Assembly (NCBI GenBank): GCA_030549495.1
Contig: JAUIRK010000836.1
Span: 56,212 to 120,211, forward strand
Reading direction: 5' to 3'
Source: Nectonema munidae
Taxonomy: Eukaryota > Nematomorpha > Nectonematoida > Nectonematidae
Length of the DNA stretch: 64,000 nt
Below, one piece after another: positions 1 through 12,095 of this stretch. The translations under genes and the position numbers were made by a program. Each line of letters begins with the position of its first letter. Positions within the stretch are counted from its first letter, which is position 1. The notes under the pieces are model-generated. The model had not been told where the DNA came from. It saw only the letters and a list, made by a program, of their open reading frames with translations, and did not search any database.

Positions 1-410
1 AATTAGATTTGCACTAAACTCATATATATTCTGGAAAAAGAAAAGACGTTCCAGTTCATAAAAATCATGCTAGTGATGTTGTCACAAAAGTTCTGATACC
101 ATATGAAAATAGTGAAAGAGAAGTAATCACAGATCGATATTTCACTTATCATACTCTTAAAGTAGAGCTATTGAAGAAAAATATAACCGCCTTTGTTACC
201 ATCAGAGCGAATAAAAAAGAAATTTTCAAATCTCTTAAAAACAGAAGTTCTTTCTATATTGCCACTTTATGATCATAGAAACAAAATTTGTTTAAGCTTT
301 TTTGTTCCAAAAAAGGTAAAGTATGTTCTTTTATGCCTCACTAGCCAGCATAAGGTTAATGCCATTAATGAACAGCTTATTCCTCCCTACAAGTTTCTTA
401 GGAAATAAAT
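1..410 (+). pseudogene. piggyBac transposase fragment, cut by the window edge
   Basis: The first ~270 bases translate in one frame to a piggyBac-type stretch: IYSGKRKDVPVHKN, then REVITDRYFTYHTLKVELLKK, then ITAFVTIRANKKEI. These match the DDE_Tnp_1_7 region that reads TDNFF..LA..L......GTIR.N in the family. After a frame change near 235-270 the homology continues in another frame with LSFFVPKKVKYVLLC (family: VSYVPKK.K.V.LLS). It is a broken internal piece with no start, no C-terminal cysteine-rich domain and no visible terminal repeat. The 5' part would lie left of the window. Family call is by motif recognition only. Confidence 0.7.
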
Positions 411-1909
411 TTAAGGCAAAAAAGAGAGAGAGACAGATTTAACAAACGAGGTTATACTAGTGTGGAGAGATCAACTGAAATTTCTAATCATTAGAAAGCA
501 AGCAATACGATAGCTTAAACAAGTGATTAATTACTACTACAAATGTTCAAAGAAAAAAATGTAAGCTAATGTTAGACTGTTAGATATCACCAAAGTTCAA
601 GGTGAATAGCTCAATGCTAATGACAAAACGGTGCTTGCAATTCCAAAACATGGCGAAATTGGTTATTCAACGGGCAAAGCAACAAGCAAACACACTGTCT
701 TTCTTTTAAGAGAAGAAAATGTTTGGAAACTGAAGGGTCCGAAGTTTTATCTAGAACAATAATCATGGATACGGGCAGTGAATATCGAACAGAATAGATT
801 GAAGAATTTACCCCTACACAAGAAGGCACAACAAATTGGCAATAACTATGAGAGATGTAACTGGAGCAAATATTTCTACCAAAAAAACATTTAAAAACTC
901 CAAACAGTTTTCAGAGGATGAATTTAATAGACACCCTTCAAGAAAGCTGTTTAAATAAAGAAATACTCGATAGATATCCTACGCAATCAAACATGGAGCC
1001 AGCATTTCAAAAAATATATTAAAAAATGAATATCAAGCGGCTGGCAACAAGAATGAAATAAATGAAACAAAGATTGCTGTTCTGAATTTGTGTGCTAGCA
1101 AGGTTGAGACTATTGTAGGACGATTGAAAAGCGCTTTGGAAGAATTGCACTTTTGGAGCGCAATCTCAACGATTTTTGCTGATACCACGAGCATGTATAC
1201 CGGACAAAAGAATGAGGTTGTGATTAGACTAGAAAGAATAAATTTGAGCAAAGGCTAAGATAAGTCTTTTTGAACCTCCAACACAATGTCTTGACAGAAT
1301 CCTGTTTGTTGGTATGAATAAGTAACCTATATGTTTAAGGCAGTCAGCCAACCTACTTTTTTTTCTGAAAACTTATGACAAGTTTATGGAACTCCAATCC
1401 TTCAAGAATGGAACTCATGTTTAAAGATCAAATTGGCTGGAGAAATGATATGTAAATTCTATTTTACTTGACACATACCTTTAGGTTCTTCTATAAAAAT
1501 GGAAGACTTGCTTTTATCAAGTTTTAAAAAATTCTAAACCTCTGAAAAAATGATACAGGAATATGGAGTTGGAAAAAAGTTTTATCCCATATGTGCATAA
1601 CAAATTGCAAATAATTATCTCAATCCATGCTCCTCTACAAAATGCTGACAAAGTTCTGATGATTTTGAAATTTCACTATTTTGATACTGTTCTTGTATAT
1701 ATAAATTAATATGTATATACATAGTTCCTTATATGTTATAATCATTAATACATTATGTAATCATTGTGTCACTTATGTTTTATTCAAAGACTTACAAATA
1801 ATTGTATTATTGATGGAAAAGCAATTGTGAAATATCATCTTTGAAAAAAAATATTACAGATTACTTTAAAAAAATTTATGAAAAAATTCTTTGACAGATG
1901 TGACCATTT
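411..1909. other. No gene recognised; degenerate repeat-like DNA
   Basis: Only short, heavily interrupted reading frames are present. The 620-1,260 stretch has slightly more balanced base composition than its flanks and may be an old element, but no protein motif could be recognised in any frame. Confidence 0.4.
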
Positions 1910-2067
1910 GTAAAAATAAAAAATAAGAGAAATTATATATATCAAAATTATGGGCTTACCACTCGTCAAAGAAGTTAATACTTCGAAACCGGTTGTGAAA
2001 TTCTCTTAAATAAAGTGTCCATAATTTCAAAAATATATAATTTCTCTTATTTTTTATTTTTTTTACT
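1910..2067. mobile_element. MITE-like inverted-repeat element (~158 bp)
   Basis: Two arms of about 40 bp are inverted copies of each other. The left arm contains AAAAATAAGAGAAATTATAT and the right arm its reverse complement ending near 2,067; the match continues inward as AAAATTATGG against CCATAATTT. The centre contains CTTCGAAACCGG. It is non-coding and would fold into a long hairpin. The superfamily is not assignable because no target duplication can be picked out of the AT-rich flanks. Confidence 0.6.
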
Positions 2068-5000
2068 TTAAAAAAGTTTAAGCTTCATATAAATTTTTGA
2101 CAAGGTGGCTGTGTTTTTGAATGAAAAACAAAATATGAAAATGTATTCAAAAATGAATAAATTGAAGTAATAAAATATCTGATAACTTAAATTAAATGGA
2201 TGACTTACTTAGATAAAATAATGAATCAATCTTCGACATCAAGCGTATAATATGGATTTTATGGAAGAATTTGATGATAATATTGAGCTAATTAAAGCAA
2301 AAAAATTGCAAAACTACAGAAATGTACTAATTAAAAATGTTTCTATATAATTTAAATAGTAAAATGATGATTTTTTGGAGTTTCTCAAACTAGATAAGTT
2401 GGTGGAAATTGTATTTCTGTCTTATGCGGAGTAGTGGACCTAGTAAAAGAAATTTTAGCTAGAATGGTTGTTTCAAAAAGTAGAACTTTTCTAAAAGAAT
2501 CCACAATTGATGACTTTTTATCTTTTGATGTTTCTTCGGAAAAAATTTCTTACTTTTATTGTCAATTTTTTAATTTGATTGTATTAAGAGGTTTGGTTAG
2601 TATGGATATACACATAGCGAGGAATATTGGTGTAGGATTGTAGACAAGCAACATACACTTATTTCTTTTAACGCGTTGATAGGAGCAATGTGACAGTGGT
2701 GTCCCAGGAAATGAAAATCGCCTCGTTTAAACATATATAATTCCATTGAAAAAGAAAACAAACGGTTAATCCTCAAAATTAAGGACCTCAATGAGTCAAG
2801 TATATTAAACTAACGTACCCTAGACATCGATATTTAACGAAAAAGCAATTTAACCCATTACACCCGATGTTTCTTTAAAGAAAGCAGACTCTAGCTAAGC
2901 GTGTTCTCAGAAAGAAAATTAAGCAAAATCACCAAAAACTGTGAAACATAAATCCCCGACTCAAAAAGAAAAAGTGATGGAAGAAAAGGGGGCGACGACA
3001 ACAACATTATAACGAAAAAAAATGTAAACGCGCTTGCATTTTTTTATATTACGCAAAAGCTTATAGCCTTGAAATAAATAACTTGGGGTGTGTATGTGCG
3101 ACTTGCTATACACCTTCTGCCTATAATGTTTCCTCTATAGCATCTCATAAAAAATTATATTAGAACTTTTAAGAATAATATATATATTACATACATACAT
3201 AATGCCTCCTCACACAAACACCTGAATCCCATTCTTTGCTTAAGGCATTAAAGCTAAAATATCATAAAGGAACATACATAAGATTGTATACACAAAATAT
3301 TTTGTACCCATTGGGAATTTATCATGGTGCTGATGATAATGAAAAGACAATACCCAGCAATGGCTGATAGAAAATGACAAAAGAAATGATTTAATGCCTA
3401 CCTATGCCTACCACCGAACCACCTAACTTACTCAAAACCTACACTTATATAAGTACGCACATATGTATATATTATTATATAACAAATGGTGTTTGGAGAA
3501 AGTAAGGCAAAATATTTGTGTGCTTAGACATGTCATATTTTAATATAGCTGTAGTGCACGCCTACCTCATCAACAGCATCCCATAGGCATTGTCAACACA
3601 CCATAATGATGAAGTATTCACCAAACTACAAAGGAAATTAGATACACCACTTCATCACAATGACACTCACATGTGATATTTAATAGGGATATATATATAT
3701 ATACACACACATACATATATGGAATAATACATACCTCTACTTTTTTGCACAAAAATAATGCCATCAGAAGATATAATGAATTCGTGGCATATTATTTTCC
3801 TTGAGCACTTTGAAAAAACACTTTAACCAAGCGTCTCGACAACGCGTATTAGTGTGTTGACAGAGAGAAAAAGTGTTTTTTTCTTTTTTTTTCTTCTCTT
3901 TTTTACCATTATTTTAATATAGCTAATGCGTGCAAAATAACCGTTGCTTATACGACTACCACTCACTACTCTTCGTTTGCGAGTGTTGTTAACTTTCTTC
4001 GATACCGTTAAACAATCCTGCTCCCTCCCCGACCTTGTATTTCATTCTGAATAATTTCATTTAACAAAATCATTTGCCATCTTCATTACGACTTCACCAG
4101 AATTCTCCAACTTCTTCTGAACGCGGTAAGAACGAATTTTAATGCGAGTGTGCTTAATAATGCAAAAAGCAAAGAATATTTTCCTTTTTTATGACCGACT
4201 TTTGAATAAATTTGCAATAAGCTGCATTATACGTTCTCAATTAAAAACATGGCACCCTACTTCATTTTGTCGCTTTTAAAAAGAGAAAACAGTCTGATTC
4301 GATTCGCTAAATGAGGATTATTAAGTAAACAGGGTTTTTATTGAAAAACGAGAGCGAACTATTTTGTTAAAAACTTCTTATATTCCAAATACTATATCAT
4401 ATAAACAACGTAGCTAAAAACGCAATGAAAGAAGAAAGACAAAATGGTTCTGATCACATGAAAAAATAGGCATTGATCTTAACAATGGGATACATGATAA
4501 AAATAATGTGTTATTATTTCTGCCCAAAATCCATTTGATACCCCTTTCATTTTCTTGGCCTCCTAAGGATCAAACTTAAATTGTCCTTAATCATTGCTTC
4601 TTTAATATTTCTCGATTTCATTGTTACGAATACGACAGCAAAAGTGAGAACAGAAATTACGTTCCATGTGGCGTAAAAATGAGATCTGAATATGTCTCAT
4701 TGTTTATTTCTTCCTGTGGGAATAAAAAAAGTGGTGCTTAAAGAAGTTTGATAGAGGTCGTCAGTCGATTTGAAAAGTGAAGGTTGTTAACAAAAAGATT
4801 TTCAAAATTTTTTTAGTAAAGTTGTAAAGCTCTATTATGAATATTATTCATTCATGCTTGAAATGAATTTAGAAACTTTGTATGTTTCATCGTTGAACTT
4901 TTCTTTTTTGCAGTGATGTTTTCTAAATCATATTTACTAAAAATTGAGTGTTCCCTCTTTTTCACAGCAAATTTTTACTTTCAAAAGATAACTGTAAATT

Positions 5001-5504
5001 TCTTTAAATGCAATTTCGTTTTACTGTTTGATTCTAAAGTTATATGATGTATTTTTCATCCGATTCATGGTTTCTTTCTATTTCATGCAGCTTAACTAAA
5101 ATTTGTTTGAAAAAAGACCCTGCACCGCTTAGAAATTTGGTTAGAGATATCATCATCAATAATGCTTTCTTTTTCATTCATGCTATTTCACAAAATTTGA
5201 CATTTTAAATTCCAAAATAAGTTTTAATAGTTTCATCAATTTGCTAAGATTTTTTCCCGCACCTGCCCAGTGAGGGATCCACAGGTTTTTCAGTAGATTC
5301 TGAAAAAAATCGTTTCTTTCTCTAAATTTAAAAAGTATTTTTTGTTCGTTTTTAAGGCATCCTCCACCCCACCCTCCCCTAGATCCATCCATGATGGGGG
5401 GAGGTATGCATCCCCCCATCCCTCCCCCCTCTAGATCGATCCCTATAACCTACCCCCCCCCCCCCCCCCCCCCCCTTATACTCACAAAACCACATATAGC
5501 TTGC
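2068..5504. other. Intergenic stretch, no gene recognised
   Basis: This is AT-rich DNA with short (TA)n and (CA)n runs near 3,690-3,720 and a pure C tract of about 23 bases at 5,453-5,475. A frame at 2,434-2,643 has no recognisable motif. TTTAACCCATTACACCC near 2,850 resembles the TTAA-flanked MITE ends found later but has no partner end. Confidence 0.4.
3830..4125 (+). promoter_or_regulatory. Possible promoter and non-coding first exon
   Basis: This patch is richer in C/T and less AT-rich than its surroundings and ends in a good splice donor (GCG|GTAAGA, intron from 4,126). The coding exon at 14,881 needs a spliced 5' leader, and this donor lies upstream on the same strand. The link is inference: no start-site motif is clear and 10.7 kb of intron would separate them. 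A competing donor (CTAAG|GTAAGT) lies at 10,671. Confidence 0.2.
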
Positions 5505-7158
5505 CTAAAGTGACCAGACGTCACGCTTTTGGCGGGACAGTCCCGATTTTCAAGAAATTGTCCCGCGTCCCGGGGCATTTTAAAAAAGTCCCGATTTTAG
5601 AAAAGAATGCACGACAAGCCAGAAAACGGCAATATACGATTTTCGGTGGCCATGTGACTTCTTCGCCAGGATATGAATTTCTTATTATTTTTGTTAATTT
5701 TTAGCTTGGTAAAGAATAATTATCACTATTTAGAATTGTTATTTACTTGATTTATTTTTTGGTTTTAAATTTTTTGTTTTAGCAGTTTTAATATTTTTTT
5801 ATCATCAATAAATACTAAATAAAAAATAATTGTTCGAAAAGTATCAAAAAATGGAAATTTTGAGTTTGTAAAAAAAATTGTGAAAAAATTAATTTTCAAA
5901 ATATATTACTTTGTGTTTCATCGAAATTTATAGATTAGATTGATAAATTTTATTTTTATTTTTTGCTTTTATTTTTACTTGAAATACAAAAAATATATTT
6001 TTATAAAAATATATTCTTATTTCTATATATACACTGTGCTCGTTGAAATGCTTAATGAATTTTGTGAAACTGCGGGAGTCGAATATCAGAAAATACTTGG
6101 ATACAGTAAAACGCGCTGATTGGCTCTTTTGCCAGCTATGGAAAGAAGTTTGAAAATATATGATCCCTTGAAATCCTACTTTCTATCACAGGATAAATGT
6201 TCTAAAATTTTAGAAGAGTTTTTTTAAAAAGATTCTTCTAAAATTTGGCTTGAGTTTGTACACAATCAAGCAGCTCTTTTTCAAAATGCTATAAAACTTA
6301 TTGAAGGTGACAACATTTCGGTAATCGAAGTGGCAAATGAAGTTAATAATTTAAAATTTCAGTGCCATGAGCGGTTAGAAAATAATTTCTTCCCGTTAAT
6401 TATTCGTAATAGTATAACCCAGGTAGAAGAACAAAGTGCAATAAATCGTGCACATGTCATGAATCATGTTAAAAAGTTTTATATAACTCCATAGATTATT
6501 TAGAAGAGTTGACGTGGCATTACACTGATATTGAACATTTTCATTGGGTCACATTGAAACAAAAACTTAAATGGAATGATGTGCAAAAATCATTCGATTA
6601 TATTACTCAAAATTCGTCATATAGTATTATTTCCGAAAATGATCTTTTTAATGAGACATCATTATTAAAAAAATATATTGATAAGGAAAAGATTAAATTT
6701 TGGGCATCAGCGAAAATCACAATAGAGAACAAATGGTTGGAAACATTTCATTATTTTGAAGCAACCCATATTCCATACAATAATGCACTGAAGATAGTGG
6801 AATATGCACAGTTCTTACCAGGAACTAATGCTGCAACTGAACGTCTTTTTTCTACGGTGAATAAAGTATGGAGATCAGAAAAATCAGAATTAAGTGTTGA
6901 GACTTTAAAAGCCATTTTATGGGTGAAATATAATCCAACAACGACAGCAATCTACTAAAAAGAATTCACTCAAATGAGAAATATGCCAAAGAATAAATAA
7001 GATTATACATATTTTTTAATGTATTGTACTTATGTTTGAAAAAATGTATTACGATACTCTTTTTGCGTTCCATGAAATTTTTGTTGCCCATATAGACCAA
7101 ATTTTTAATCAAGAACCCCATTTTAATGGTGTCCCGCTTTACCGATCCCCACACTCGA
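5505..7158 (+). mobile_element. hAT DNA transposon relic
   Basis: The left end reads CTAAAGTGACCAGACGTC followed by clustered GGGACAGTCCCG-type motifs, a pattern seen at ends of some hAT elements. The right end carries the related GTCCCGCTTTACCGATC, degenerate near 7,158. A transposase remnant lies between them on the plus strand. No target duplication could be confirmed because the right terminus is eroded. Confidence 0.65.
6046..6958 (+). pseudogene. hAT transposase, C-terminal half, decayed
   Basis: From the ATG at 6,046 the frame reads FCETAGVEYQKILGYSKTR, then a stop, LALLPAMERSLKIYDPLKSY, another stop, then a stretch rich in hydrophobic and charged residues. Further frame breaks lie near 6,490-6,510. 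The longest open part (6,509-6,958) ends in the hAT dimerisation region, with FLPGTNAATERLFSTVNK followed by SVETLKAILWVKYN. At least three lesions are visible, so it cannot be active. The N-terminal zinc finger and first catalytic residues are not present. Confidence 0.75.
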
Positions 7159-7379
7159 GTAAAAAAATTTCTCCTGCAAAGTTTATTATATTAGTTTTGA
7201 AATCAAAATGGCATAAATTTTTTTTGCCAATGACATAATTACATTGCATCTGTAGTATTTAAATTTATAACTTTTTAATTATAAATATGCATAAAGTATG
7301 CACCTAAGATACGGCTGATGTAGTGTTGCCTGTAAACCAGCTTAGTTTGCTTAAGTATCTTACACGATGAATTTTCCAA

Positions 7380-8726
7380 AAGTTGTCATGGGTATTGGTG
7401 TCCCAAGTACTATGTTACTATAGATGAGCAACTTGTAAAGTTTAGAGGAAGATCGTCAATAAAAGATTATGATCCCTCTAAACCAGGGAGATATGGCATG
7501 GAAGTATATCATATTGTTGACTCTGTTAGCTTTTTTATGGCCCATGAGTTATGTTGTTGGGCGGTAGATCGTAAATTCACGGTTTGTGGAACAATTAGAG
7601 CGAACCGTAGATTTATGCCACGTATAATTCGACCTTCATATCTCAAAGATTTAAATTTGGTAGATTGTGAGAGCAAATTTTTATATACAAAATACTCTTC
7701 GCTAACAGTTTACATCCCAAAAAAACATTCTGGTAAAGCATTTAGATCTGTTTACATAATGTCTAGCCAGCATCTTTCGGAAATTGAATTAGTCAGTAGT
7801 CAGAGAAAACCCCCAAACTATTTTAGATTATAACATGTATAAAGCGGGTGTAGATGCTTTCAACAAGATGGCTAGAGATTATTCGTGCTACAGAACCTCA
7901 AGAAGATGGCCAATGGCGATTTTTACAAATTTATTAGACATCGCTGCAAATAATAGTTGGGTCATTATGAAATCAAACATGCCAGAAAGGTATCCAAGTC
8001 TCAGAAAATGTGGACGAAAGTGTTTCATTAGAAGTTTAGCTCTACATCTAACTGAAAAGGCCATGCAAATCAGATTCCAAAGTTCATCAACACGTGTTGG
8101 CACAAGAAAAATGTTATCTTTTTATGGTTTCGAAGCATCCAATCAACCAACTACATCACATAGAAGAGGTTATTGTTTCGTTTCAAATTGTAAACCAAGA
8201 AAAAGAAGTACAAGTAAGTGCATAAAATGTCAAAGGCCTTGTTGTAAAAATCACACAGTACTTATTTGCACAGAGTGTAAAGACTCATAAACTTTCTAAT
8301 CTTCAAATAAACATTTTTCTTTTCTTTTTCACACTTTTGTGTAATAGAGTTTTTGAGAGTGAAATAATTGTTACCATAATCAGAAATTGTAAACATAAAG
8401 TAAAAAACAATCGCAAATGTGGTATTTTCAAAATAAAATTAAAAATTGTAATTTTAGATAAAATATATTTGCCATGGTTTGATTTTTTTGATAACCAAAA
8501 AGTAAAAAATATTTTAACGAAATTTTTGTTTTCTAGAAAAATGTTTACTTTTTTTTGTAGATGGCGTTAAAAAAATGGATTGAACCATTTTTCTCCAATA
8601 TTTAAACATAAAAATGTTATCTCTTTATTTAGGATAATTCTACACGCATAATTTCAAATTTACGTGTTAGATTCAATACTCAAAATTGCTTTGGGGAGTA
8701 AAACTCCCATCTCCGTCCTGCGAGGG
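7380..8726 (+). mobile_element. piggyBac element, 3' two-thirds including right end
   Basis: The relic runs from the middle of the transposase to a right terminus that ends in GGG followed by the TTAA target site at 8,727-8,730. The terminus is preceded by a short palindrome GGGAGTAAAACTCCCAT. TTAA target choice and CCC/GGG ends are hallmarks of piggyBac. No matching left end is seen, so the 5' end is deleted or eroded. Confidence 0.7.
7400..8290 (+). pseudogene. piggyBac transposase remnant with C-terminal cysteine-rich domain
   Basis: Two adjoining frames carry consecutive family motifs. The first (about 7,400-7,833) has VTIDEQLVKFRGRSSIKDY and KPGRYGMEVYHI, then GTIRANRRFM and LTVYIPKKHSGK. 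The second (7,835-8,290) has YKAGVDAFNKMARDYSCYRT, RRWPMAIFTNLLDIAANNSW, and a terminal zinc-binding-like tail with CIKCQRPCCKNH and ICTECKDS. The break between them falls about where the family has its last catalytic aspartate; GVDAFNKM corresponds to GVDTLDQM in active proteins. The N-terminal third is absent. Confidence 0.8.
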
Positions 8727-9046
8727 TTAAAAGTAAACGTCATATTGTTGGTAACGTATATGGAACTCATATTTTGCTGCGCAAGTGCAAACATTAGAAA
8801 TAACAACCAGAACGCAGATGATAGCAAAAATAGAAAATATAGTTTATTTCGTATATGCGAAACAGCTCGTAAAATAAATTTTGATTTTTAGATTTTAACG
8901 CCATCACATTCTTACAAAATTAAGTTATAATAATGATAGACACCCCAGAGAAATCGGATGAATACTTTGTATGGAGTATTAAATTTTCTTCTAAGTATAG
9001 AATTTAAGCAAAAAAAACTCTGTCAAAAAGTAGTTGTTTTATGATT

Positions 9047-9106
9047 GGGAGTAAAACTCCCATTATCCGTCTTTGAAGGGTGTAAAAAATTATCCGTCTT
9101 GCAGGG
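9047..9106 (+). mobile_element. Second piggyBac-type right terminus
   Basis: GGGAGTAAAACTCCCAT recurs here, followed by two spaced TATCCGTCTT-like motifs and GGG, with TTAA at 9,107-9,110. It closely resembles the terminus at 8,690-8,730. It marks either a second truncated copy or a nested insertion. No coding sequence is attached. Confidence 0.55.
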
Positions 9107-9110
9107 TTAA

Positions 9111-11153
9111 TAGTTTTTGAAAGCAATAACCTCCTTTTTAACAGATTTTTTATCATTATTTACCATAAATAGTGTGGAGCTGATGCCGTTATAAACGTAG
9201 AAGTACTCCCCTATTCCTTCGGGATTTGGGGATTACAAAATGAGATCAAATATAGACGTATGGCTTGTGACAGGTCAAACTGTATTTACAAAATTCAGTC
9301 AGACTTATTCAGCCAGATTAAATTGTAGAATGCGTATAATCATTATAAATATAATATCATTTAAAGAATTTTGCGAATTGTTGCACTCTTTGTTGTTGCA
9401 AGATTGATTGCCTAAAACGCGTACTGTTTTTCAAAAAAAAAATTTTTTTTTATATTTAAACAGAGAAAAAGAAGATTTTACCAAAAGATTAAGTTGATTC
9501 AAAAAAACCTTTATGAGCGTTCTTATAATCATAATCAACGGTACACAAGAACTACTATAGCTTTCTATGTTTTTTTCAGTATTCGAAAAACTTTTTTTTG
9601 ACTTAATGTGTTCAGTTCAAAGTATATATGGCCAGTGAAAATCTCTAGAAAAAAATGGAATCAACTTCAAAGAACTATTCAATAAGCTGTATTAAAAATT
9701 GAATTGATCAACTATTTAAATTCTAACCAGATGTCAAGAAAACATTTGCTCACTCATAAATATATCCTCTTCAAAATTTTAAATTATATAGTTATTTAGT
9801 AAAATAAAGCCGCGTATTTGATATTTTTAAGTAAACATCGATATTTGGCATATTTTTGTGAGCCTAAACTTTTTCAAAAGCTTTTTTTTAGATAGAGAGA
9901 AATATTTTCAAGAGGCATTCATTCTTTTTCGACATTAAATATTTATGGGATCATTTAAATTAATGTTAATAAATTTTTTTTTGCAATTAAAACCCTCAGG
10001 TTTTATAGAAGCCCTGAGAACAAATAGCTTTACATTTGTGGAACATGGAATACATAAGATATTTAATGTTTATTTTTAAAAAAGGTATAATTAAGTTTTG
10101 AATCTTGACAAAATTTTAATATTGTTTTATTTTTCTCTCTATCTTTTATCTTGGCGTGGTATACAACCATATGGCTTTTCTACGCACAAAAAATGTTGGC
10201 TTTTCTAGTGTAATCCATAGATTTTTTTTCAACAACTCAGCAATTTCAAATTCGACTTATGTGCGATTTTTCAAGACTCTTTAAAGCGCCACTTTTTTAT
10301 CTTAATTTGTATATTTAAAATATTTTTTTCAATTCCAAGACAACAAGATGGACTTTATTGCCAATATAAACATACATATATTGATATCATAAATGTTTGC
10401 ACACATATGTAGTGTACACACACACACACACACACACTCAACTTTGATCTCAGCTAATATGCATGTGTACTAGAGCACTGCACGTGCCTATTTGCGTCAA
10501 CCCATATACGCTTATAACCGTTTAAACATAAATGTGCCCACCCAAACCCACCTGATATTTTCAAATATATTTTAGGCATATCTGCCTGTTTTCAAATATA
10601 CAGATTTTGGCAGTTTTTATCTCGGCCATTTTGTTTTTTCGGGTGTTTTGGTTTTCGACCGTAAACTAAGGTAAGTTTTATTTGATAGCAAAAAAAAGTT
10701 TACACAAAAAATGCAATTACAAAAAGATATAGAAAAAAAAGCTAAAAAGATATAGAAAAAAAGGTAGTTATCTTAAGTAAACATCAATAAATGGAGACAA
10801 AACGTTAACAATTTCAGAAGATAACATAAAATTAGAACCGTTTTGACTAAGCACCATGGATGACCCGTAAGCAGACCATCAAAATGTGCTTATGAAGTCA
10901 TGAGAAAATGAAAAAAAAGTTCTCAATAGGGAGTAAGAGTAGGAGTAACATCAATAAAAAAATTTTTTATTTCGGTATAGGAGTAGAATTTTTTTTTTTA
11001 GCGTAAAAAAACTTTCTATTACAAATAAATAGTAAAATTGGCTGATATATGATGTAAGATAGAAACTTTTCTTACTAATTAGTGATATATATAACAAATT
11101 CATGGGGCAACAACCAGCTAAAAAAGTGCAAAGCTCAACGCTTATAAGCAGGG
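9111..11153. other. Intergenic stretch, no gene recognised
   Basis: AT-rich sequence with a (CA)n run near 10,422-10,436. A strong donor-like site (CTAAG|GTAAGT at 10,671) follows an acceptor-like AG near 10,601, so a small non-coding exon at about 10,602-10,670 is conceivable but unsupported by any coding frame. Confidence 0.3.
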
Positions 11154-11936
11154 CGAGTAAAAGTCAATAAGGTCAACTTTTATTTCCGTTTAGCAAAAAC
11201 GCTTTGAAAAAGATCTTTACTTGTTTATGCTAAAAAATTTTGAACTAATTTCAAATTTTTAAGTCAATCAAAGTCAATTTTTCGAGGTTAGGTCAATAAA
11301 GTCAGTTTTTATATTTAACACTTTTTGATTCGATGTGCTTAAAATTTTTATAAGCGATACATACAAGATTTCTTCTTTATATCAACACTTTCACAATAGT
11401 TGGGTATTTTTTCATCTAACAAAAGGTTTTACTGTAAAGTTTGCCTGACTGAGGTTAAACATGAAGAAGTTTTTTGTAAGACAAATTTTTTTTGTTTACA
11501 AACACGGTTACATACGATATATCCGCTGCAGAAGTTATGGAATTTTATTAACTTTTAAATCATTGCATGTTTTTCACATCTTTTACACAAGTTTACCTTA
11601 AAAGTTAAGTTATCCTGCAAAATTGTAGATTACCGGCATTAAATCATTCAAAATTAGTAATAGAAAAAGGCGTTCTCTTTTCAAACCTATCAGCAACACT
11701 TCAGTTCCAATTGTAACGAAATTGACAAATTGGTTGCAAGCAGCAAAATATTTTCATTAAAATCTTCAAGCAGTGAAGAAATTAATGATGAAGATGATGG
11801 AATTTTATTGCCAAATTTCAAGAAATTGTTAAAAAAAGAAAATCTGTGTCAAAACTTGCTAACAATAATTAGAGAATATTCACGATTCATTCATTTAGTA
11901 GGAAAAGGTCAACATAGCGACTTTTTCAGTCGAAGA
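11154..11936 (+). repeat. 783-bp dispersed repeat, copy 1
   Basis: This segment is repeated almost along its whole length at 19,622-20,404 in the same orientation. Both copies open with GAGTAAAAGTCAATAA and contain several AGTCAATAAAGTCAA-like subrepeats, then a shared region with a short frame reading KIFSLKSSSSEEINDEDDG and ILLPNFKKLLKK. Both end after TTTTTCAGTCGAAGA. No terminal inverted repeat is visible. The fragmentary frame suggests a piece of a larger element, family unknown. Confidence 0.8.
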
Positions 11937-12095
11937 TGCCTTTACTTGTTTCTTCAACATTATTTCATTTAAGACAAATGTGGCGTTAAAAGTTATCTTG
12001 AAAATAGATTCAAATAAAATGAAATCAATAAAATCATGAATATGGAAAACTCTTAAATCTCTCGCAGTACTTATCCCAAATTACAAAATGGTAAA